A stretch of 64,000 nt of DNA, from positions 49,963,115 through 50,027,114 of the forward strand of contig NC_090768.1 in NCBI RefSeq assembly GCF_036898095.1, written 5' to 3'. Below, piece after piece: positions 58,400 through 64,000 of the stretch. The position numbers and the translations under genes were made by a program. The stretch comes from Palaemon carinicauda. Its lineage: Eukaryota; Arthropoda; Malacostraca; Decapoda; Palaemonidae. The notes below the pieces were generated by a model. It did no database searches. It had not been told where the DNA came from and was given only the letters and a program-made list of their open reading frames with translations. Position 1 is the first letter of the stretch, and each line of letters begins with the position of its first letter.

Positions 58400-59220
58400 C
58401 TGGCAACAATTATTCCAGGATTTTCAGTTTTTTTTTTTTTTTTTTTTACGGCAAATTTATAACAGTGTACATAGCTAGGACAGAAGGACTTACTACTTTC
58501 AAAATTTAAAGGGCCATCATCTTACATTACTTTGGCATACATAGCCTGTGCACCATTCATAGACAATTTAACTTAGTATGTAGCCCACAGTAGTCAAGTA
58601 CTTTTATTGACCCCTTAAATCATTGCTCATGCTTAATTTCTTTCTATCCTGGTTTTTCCTGGAAACCTGATTTCACTGAATAAGTAATTCACCTACTTAA
58701 ACTTACCCTTTTCAATTTCGACGAAACCTGCTGACATCTAATCTCTATAACAGGAAAACCTTTGTTATCTATTCTATCCAACCTTTTTACTTACTCAAAT
58801 TTGTTGATTGTAGCCAGCTACCATGTTATCTCTTAATTACTTATATTGAAATATATATCGGCATCTGTGCAACTATTCAACCTAAGGTTTCGTCAAGATA
58901 ACAGGCGTCTCCAAGGTTGTGTACTTATACATTTTAAGGAGGAATCCTTGGCTTCAGTTAAATCACGGTAAGACCACAACATAATGCCTATTTTGCGAGG
59001 TACCCAAATTGAGGTTCAGAACATACTTTCATTTAAAAAAATATATTTGAAGGCTTCGTCAAAACTTTGCTATCGTAAATATAATAAAATTACAGCTGTA
59101 TTTGTTCGCTTTTCACACGAACGTCAACAGGAATCTGTACAGCCCAATAGAATAATTTATGAAAAGGATCCCATATGATCTTTTTTTTTTCTGAGGGGTA
59201 TGTGAGTAAGCCCATAATAA
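58400..59220. other. AT-rich non-coding DNA
   Basis: Includes a T-tract at 58429-58447. No gene, RNA or transposon end recognised. Confidence 0.4.
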
Positions 59221-59224
59221 GAAC

Positions 59225-59350
59225 TCTATTATTAAGAAACCCCTTCCACAAGCCCAAGGGCTCCAACAGGGGAAAATAGCCCAGTGAGGAAAGATCAACA
59301 GAAATAACTAAACTATACGAAAAGTTATGAACAATGAAAATATATTGAGT
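59225..59350 (+). repeat. 3' fragment of the ~640-bp interspersed repeat
   Basis: ACAAGCCCAAGGGCTCCAAC, AATAGCCCAGTGAGGAAAG and a TGAACAATGAAAATAT tail. Adjacent is a short direct repeat of GAGCATTAAAATTTTATTAT at 59371-59418. Confidence 0.65.
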
Positions 59351-60249
59351 TAAGTGCCCGGAACAAATGAGCATTAAAATTTTATTATGCAAGCGAGCAT
59401 TAAAATTTTATTATGCAAGCGAAACAAAGACCATTCTGCATTGGCGTATGAAAAACAGTCCTCAATAGAGCTACCTCGGACGCAGTGAATAAGTAAGGGT
59501 TGGTTCACCTTATTACTACTATTATTACTGGTAATTTTGTATTGTATTACGGGGTGATATTTCGAACAGAAAATATATGATTTCCTATAGTAAATAATGT
59601 GAATTAACCAAATTTGATCTTCATTTCAATCGGAAACAATCAAATCAACCAATTCGACTAACTTTGAGTTGCACGGTGTCACTTCTCTTTCGAATGTACT
59701 GCGAACGATAACATTAGCAACGTTACCAATAATACACAGTGCTACCAACGTTGACGTATGTGTACCAGAGTTATCAACGGCACGCTGACATTACTAACGA
59801 TAGTAATGATAGATATTTCCATAAGTATTTTAAATAATTTCTACATATAAGTTTTACTCAATATATAAAAAGTACAAAAAGGGCACAGAACCTAACAAAC
59901 CCACCTAACCTAGCCTAGCCTAGTAGTATGACAGGAAACAAAATAACATTTGATCTACATCGGACGTTGGCAGCACTGGTTACTGTATTTTTTCATGACA
60001 ATCTTTGCAATGGCGCCTCCAAAGTTTATCCGGTAATTGTGTAGGAGACCTACGCGCTCGATTTAAAAGTTTCTAAAAGTAGAAAACGAAAGAAAACAGT
60101 AAATTAGAGCTACAGTTACCTTGAAACTGTGAGATAATCCTCCTACAACCACCTAACTCTTACACAGAAAATGTAAGCATAAACCTACTACTACAATTAT
60201 GGGGGACCCCAGTGGGAAGCGGGGTTTTTGGGTGGGGGGAGGAGGAGAA

Positions 60250-60449
60250 AAGTGATTTTTCGGGGCACTACCGAACCTAATACAACTACCTACCCTACCC
60301 TGGGGGCCATGTACCCCTACCTAGGCCTACCGGGGGGGGGGGGGGGGGGCTCCGCCCCCCCTTTAAGGCCACAGTAATTTTCAGGGCACCACCGAACCTA
60401 AGACACCCACCTAACCTAGCCTATGGGGCCCTGTACCCCTACCTAGGCC

Positions 60450-60485
<36 letters not shown>

Positions 60486-60500
60486 CTCCCCCCCCCCTGA
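60250..60500 (+). repeat. Tandem duplication with long G-tracts
   Basis: Two ~123-bp copies (starting near GGGGCACTACCGAACCTA and GGGCACCACCGAACCTAAG). Each ends TACCTAGGCCTACC followed by a poly-G run (60332-60349 and 60454-60485) and a C-run. The copies differ by about ten positions. Confidence 0.85.
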
Positions 60501-60535
60501 AGGCCACATTGAGTTTCAGTTCAAACGAAACAAAT

Positions 60536-60898
60536 TCAAATGAAAACGCCTTTTGCAAAAAAAGAAACAAACTTCAAATTAGTCTCAATATCTAACTTTG
60601 CGTTTCCAAACCATGTACCTTTGAAACAAGACACGAAAAAATTGCACCTCCTCTTCCTTTTCCCACGAGTAATCACACTACGATCACACCGGAATGCTAA
60701 TTTGTTGTAATCTATACGGCACACATTTTCACAATTAGGGCACTTTTTCTCTGCCAAAATCAAACCATGACGTTGAGCAAATGCAATTAGCAAATCAACT
60801 TTCCCTGAATAATGTACACAAAAATCCCCATAAGAAATAAAGCAATTGTCACAAGTGACACAGTCGGAACGGGATGAAGGTCCTGCTAATTGCTCCAT
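60536..60898 (-). CDS. Merlin/IS1595-like zinc-ribbon protein, N-terminal domain only (120 aa)
   Basis: Start at 60898. There is an N-terminal CVTCDNC pair; then KKCPNCENVCRI and FRCDRSV with a following Cys form a zinc ribbon (residues ~52-85). The CFKGTWFGNAKLDIE block follows, then ETNLKFVSFFAKG. This order (CPxC ribbon, GTWF motif, helix) is typical of the N-terminus of ISXO2/IS1595-type transposases, called Merlin in animals. The DDE/DDN catalytic domain that should follow is missing. It may be an exon of a larger gene, a truncated transposon copy or a domesticated fragment. The clean frame and the promoter-like upstream DNA argue against simple decay. Confidence 0.5.
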   Translation of the reverse strand: MEQLAGPSSRSDCVTCDNCFISYGDFCVHYSGKVDLLIAFAQRHGLILAEKKCPNCENVCRIDYNKLAFRCDRSVITRGKRKRRCNFFVSCFKGTWFGNAKLDIETNLKFVSFFAKGVFI

Positions 60899-61037
60899 AC
60901 TTCACGGCAAAATGAGCTTTTCAGTTTGAAGGGAGATCCGAGACGTGCAAAAATATTCCTCCGCGGAACTTCACGTAAACTGTGGTAACTGGTGGAAAAA
61001 TAGCAGGGATAAGTGAAGTAATAAGTGTCAGCATTGG

Positions 61038-61098
61038 CTAGATTTGTAAAAACCGCCATGATTGGTTTTCAAACAGTGTGACGTCAAGAAAACACCTG
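61038..61098 (-). promoter_or_regulatory. Candidate promoter of the zinc-ribbon ORF: CCAAT boxes and CRE
   Basis: Upstream of the minus-strand start there are three CCAAT boxes (ATTGG on the plus strand at 61043, 61062 and 61093) and a perfect TGACGTCA at 61080-61087, all 145-200 bp before the ATG. This clustering is typical of animal core promoters. No TATA box was identified. Confidence 0.4.
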
Positions 61099-61664
61099 TT
61101 ATTGGTTAGAATAGCATTGAGAACTAGTCTGCCATACGCAGTAAGGCGGTGAAACAGCTCATTTTAGCCAAGACATCACACAGTAAACAAAAACAAACAC
61201 TTAGAAAAAATCCAAGTGAAACATAACTATACACACGAATATCTTCGTTAAATAGAAGCTGCTCATATATTGACTATTATATAAGCGTTCTATATGATAT
61301 AATAGTGAATTGTAGGTGTTTAAATTCTTCAAGATCTTCCGCGGAGCTCTCCTACACATTTACCGTTTATCCAGATATACTGTTTTGTATTTTCCTCCAG
61401 TTATAATAATTTCAAGGTGGTAATGTATAGAGAAGAAAAGGCTTGTTTTACGTTTATATATCAATTCCCCCGTTATGTTTTCCCCACCAAAAACGCCGAG
61501 TTCCCACTGGGGGTCACCCATTATCGGAGGATATGGGTATATATATATTTCTGAAACTATTCATTTGCAACGGGAACGAGTGTCATTTTCGAAGAGCGTA
61601 ATTTTTTCTAAAAAAAAAAGTAGTTGTTTTCCTAGGTTACATTGTCTTGTAATACACTACAATG

Positions 61665-61830
61665 AAACCTTATTACTAGCCAAGCTACAACCCTAGTTGG
61701 AATAGCAGGATGCTATAAGCCCCAGGGCTCCAATAGGGAAAAAAGAGCCCAATGAGGTAAGGAAATAAGGAAATAAATAAGAAATTAACAATAAATCATT
61801 CTAAAAACAGTATCAACGTCAAAACATATA
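61665..61830 (+). repeat. Interspersed repeat 3' fragment, tandem copy 1
   Basis: CCAAGCTACAACCCTAGTTGG, GGATGCTATAAGCCCCAGGG, GAGCCCAATGAGGTAAGG and an AATAAATAA-type tail. Confidence 0.7.
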
Positions 61831-61831
61831 C

Positions 61832-61970
61832 TATTATTATTGCCAAGCCACAACCCCAGTTGGAAAAGCAGGACGCTACAAGCCCAGGGGGCCCCACCAG
61901 GGAAAACAGCCCAGCGAGGAAAGGAAACAAGGAAAAATAAAATATTTTAAGAGTAACAAGAAATACAATT
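61832..61970 (+). repeat. Interspersed repeat 3' fragment, tandem copy 2
   Basis: Directly follows copy 1: CTATTATTATTGCCAAGCC, AGTTGGAAAAGCAGGACGC, AGCCCAGCGAGGAAAGGAAA. It is GC-richer than copy 1, so two independent insertions or a tandem pair. Confidence 0.7.
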
Positions 61971-62351
61971 TAGTGTTAAGTTTTCTTGTTGTTTCGTTGA
62001 ATTCTGCCCCTATCTTCATCTACTAGCCTAATCTATTTTACATTTTCTCATTCAACACCGATTCCCACCCAGGGACCGAATTACTACTGGGATACGTAGG
62101 GTGGTAGATATCAAAACAATTTAAAACTACAAGAAAAATAATTTTCATGAAAAAATACAACGAATGGTCGCTAAAGAAAAATTACCAACGCTTCACCTCG
62201 ATATTCTGAAGCTACGGTTCACACACTGGGAAATTTAAATTTTGGATTGGCAGCCATCTTGTCATGCACTATTATATTTCCAAGCAACTTTCTTTATATT
62301 TCTACATAGGTTGCATAATATAATTATCAGGTTAATTTCCGAGTGGCACTT

Positions 62352-63806
62352 TGTTTCTACCTCACCTTGGCACAAAATACTTTGTTTATACCTCACCTTG
62401 GCACAAAATACTTTGTTTATACCTCACCTTGGAACAAAATACTTTGTTTATACCTCACCTTGGAACAAAATACTTTGTTTATACCTCACCTTGGAACAAA
62501 ATACTTTGTTTATACCTCACCTTGGAACAAAATACTTTGTTTATACCTCACCTTGGAACAAAATACTTTGTTTATACCTCACCTTGGAACAAAATACTTT
62601 GTTTATACCTCACCTTGGCACAAAATACTTTGTTTATACCTCACCTTGGAACAAAATACTTTGTTTATACCTCACCTTGGAACAAAATACTTTGTTTATA
62701 CCTCACCTTGGAACAAAATACTTTGTTTATACCTCACCTTGGAACAAAATACTTTGTTTATACCTCACCTTGGAACAAAATACTTTGTTTATACCTCACC
62801 TTGGCACATAATACGACACTACAATGAAACCCATAATACTTTGTTTATACCTCACCTTGATCCAAAATACTTTGTTTATACCTCACCTTGACACAAAATA
62901 CTTTGTTTATACCTCACCTTGGAACAAAATACTTTGTTTATACCTCACCTTGGAACAAAATACTTTGTTTATACCTCACCTTGGAACAAAATACTTTGTT
63001 TATACCTCACCTTGGAACAAAATACTTTGTTTATACCTCACCTTGGAACAAAATACTTTGTTTATACCTCACCTTGGAACAAAATACTTTGTTTATACCT
63101 CACCTTGGAACAAAATACTTTGTTTATACCTCACCTTGGAACAAAATACTTTGTTTATACCTCACCTTGGCACATAATACGACACTACAATGAAACCCAT
63201 AATACTTTGTTTATACCTCACCTTGATCCAAAATACTTTGTTTATACCTCACCTTGACACAAAATACTTTGTTTATACCTCACCTTGGAACAAAATACTT
63301 TGTTTATACCTCACCTTGGAACAAAATACTTTGTTTATACCTCACCTTGGAACAAAATACTTTGTTTATACCTCACCTTGGAACAAAATACTTTGTTTAT
63401 ACCTCACCTTGGAACAAAATACTTTGTTTATACCTCACCTTGGAACAAAATACTTTGTTTATACCTCACCTTGGAACAAAATACTTTGTTTATACCTCAC
63501 CTTGGCACATAATACGACACTACAATGAAACCCATAATACTTTGTTTATACCTCACCTTGACACAAAATACTTTGTTTATACCTCACCTTGGAACAAAAT
63601 ACTTTGTTTATACCTCACCTTGGAACAAAATACTTTGTTTATACCTCACCTTGACACAAAATACTTTGTTTATACCTCACCTTGACACAAAATACTTTGT
63701 TTATACCTCACCTTGACACAAAATACTTTGTTTATACCTCACCTTGGCACATAATACGACACTACAATGAAACCCATAATACTTTGTTTATACCTCACCT
63801 TGGCAC
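62352..63806 (+). repeat. 31-bp minisatellite array, about 45 copies, higher-order structure
   Basis: Units of exactly 31 bp with halves ATACTTTGTTTATACC and TCACCTTGGAACAAA. Variants (GGCACA, GACACA, GATCCA) recur in a fixed pattern. A ~30-bp spacer, CATAATACGACACTACAATG followed by AAACCC, interrupts the array at about 62803, 63169, 63503 and 63746, giving higher-order blocks of ~366, 334 and 243 bp. All three plus-strand frames are open because the unit contains no stop, so the long frames here are not evidence for a protein. Confidence 0.95.
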
Positions 63807-63809
63807 AAA

Positions 63810-64000
63810 ATCTAAAGCAATTTTTTGTAAAACAAGAGCATTTTACATATGACATACAACTTTGTGGCTTCATAGCTTAGTTTTGACATGGTCACACTTT
63901 CGTAATAATCACCGCATAAAGAAAAGGCATACGGGATGTTGCGTATATGATATAATAATAAATATGAAATAACTTACATTTGATTAATCTTTGAAGGTTA
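63810..64000. other. AT-rich flank of the array
   Basis: Nothing recognised. Confidence 0.4.

Noticed and set aside
59900..59935. CCTAACCTAGCCTAGCC run as possible telomeric (TTAGG)n repeat
   Set aside because: Only a few degenerate units, and similar words occur in the nearby G-tract duplication. No interstitial telomere array.
62242..63716. Long overlapping plus-strand reading frames encoding repeated Thr/Leu/Tyr/Pro-rich peptides
   Set aside because: They are open only because the 31-bp tandem unit lacks stop codons in every frame. There is no start context, domain or conservation signal.
62352..63806. CRISPR-like regular repeats
   Set aside because: The repeats are contiguous, with no unique spacers of constant length, and the DNA is eukaryotic. 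It is a minisatellite.

Overview
This window looks like nuclear DNA of a decapod crustacean (shrimp or crab type). It is AT-rich and intron-like, with very long microsatellites (TC, GA, TG, poly-A/T, poly-G), many minisatellites, interspersed repeats that resemble decapod families, and at least five DIRS-like tyrosine-recombinase retrotransposons, a group known to be common in decapods. I see no prokaryotic gene organisation and no complete host protein-coding gene. The species call is an inference.

Layout. 1-14.4 kb: T/G-rich intronic or intergenic DNA with minisatellite arrays, internal duplications and two weak plus-strand exon candidates (5.2 and 9.5 kb). About 15.06-15.88 kb: a fold-back inverted repeat whose inner 175-bp arms are identical. 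15-23 kb: A/C-rich DNA holding a hAT-type MITE, a piggyBac-type MITE, a non-LTR RT remnant, a tRNA-like SINE, a ~640-bp interspersed repeat, and exon candidates of a minus-strand gene (19.7, 23.1 and 41.0 kb). 23.3-39.3 kb: three DIRS-like elements, all coding on the minus strand. DIRS-a is end-to-end complete, DIRS-b is truncated, and DIRS-c is a chimera with an uninterrupted YR gene. 41.5-58.4 kb: a three-level nest. A decapod-type repeat was entered by a FLYWCH/MULE transposon (8-bp target duplication), which was then entered by two more DIRS elements. DIRS-d carries a 5S rRNA pseudogene inside its RT region. DIRS-e sits in the MULE terminal repeat. 58.4-64 kb: repeat fragments, a G-tract duplication, a small Merlin/IS1595-type zinc-ribbon ORF with a plausible promoter, and a 1.45-kb array of a 31-bp unit.

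How the parts work together. A DIRS element uses Gag, reverse transcriptase/RNase H and a tyrosine recombinase (YR) instead of a DDE integrase. Its inverted terminal repeats (ITRs) and an internal complementary region (ICR) that mirrors both ends allow a circular DNA to form, which the YR integrates without a target duplication. These DNA hallmarks can be read directly in four of the elements. Most coding regions are frameshifted, so the copies look inactive; the DIRS-c YR is the best-preserved gene in the window.
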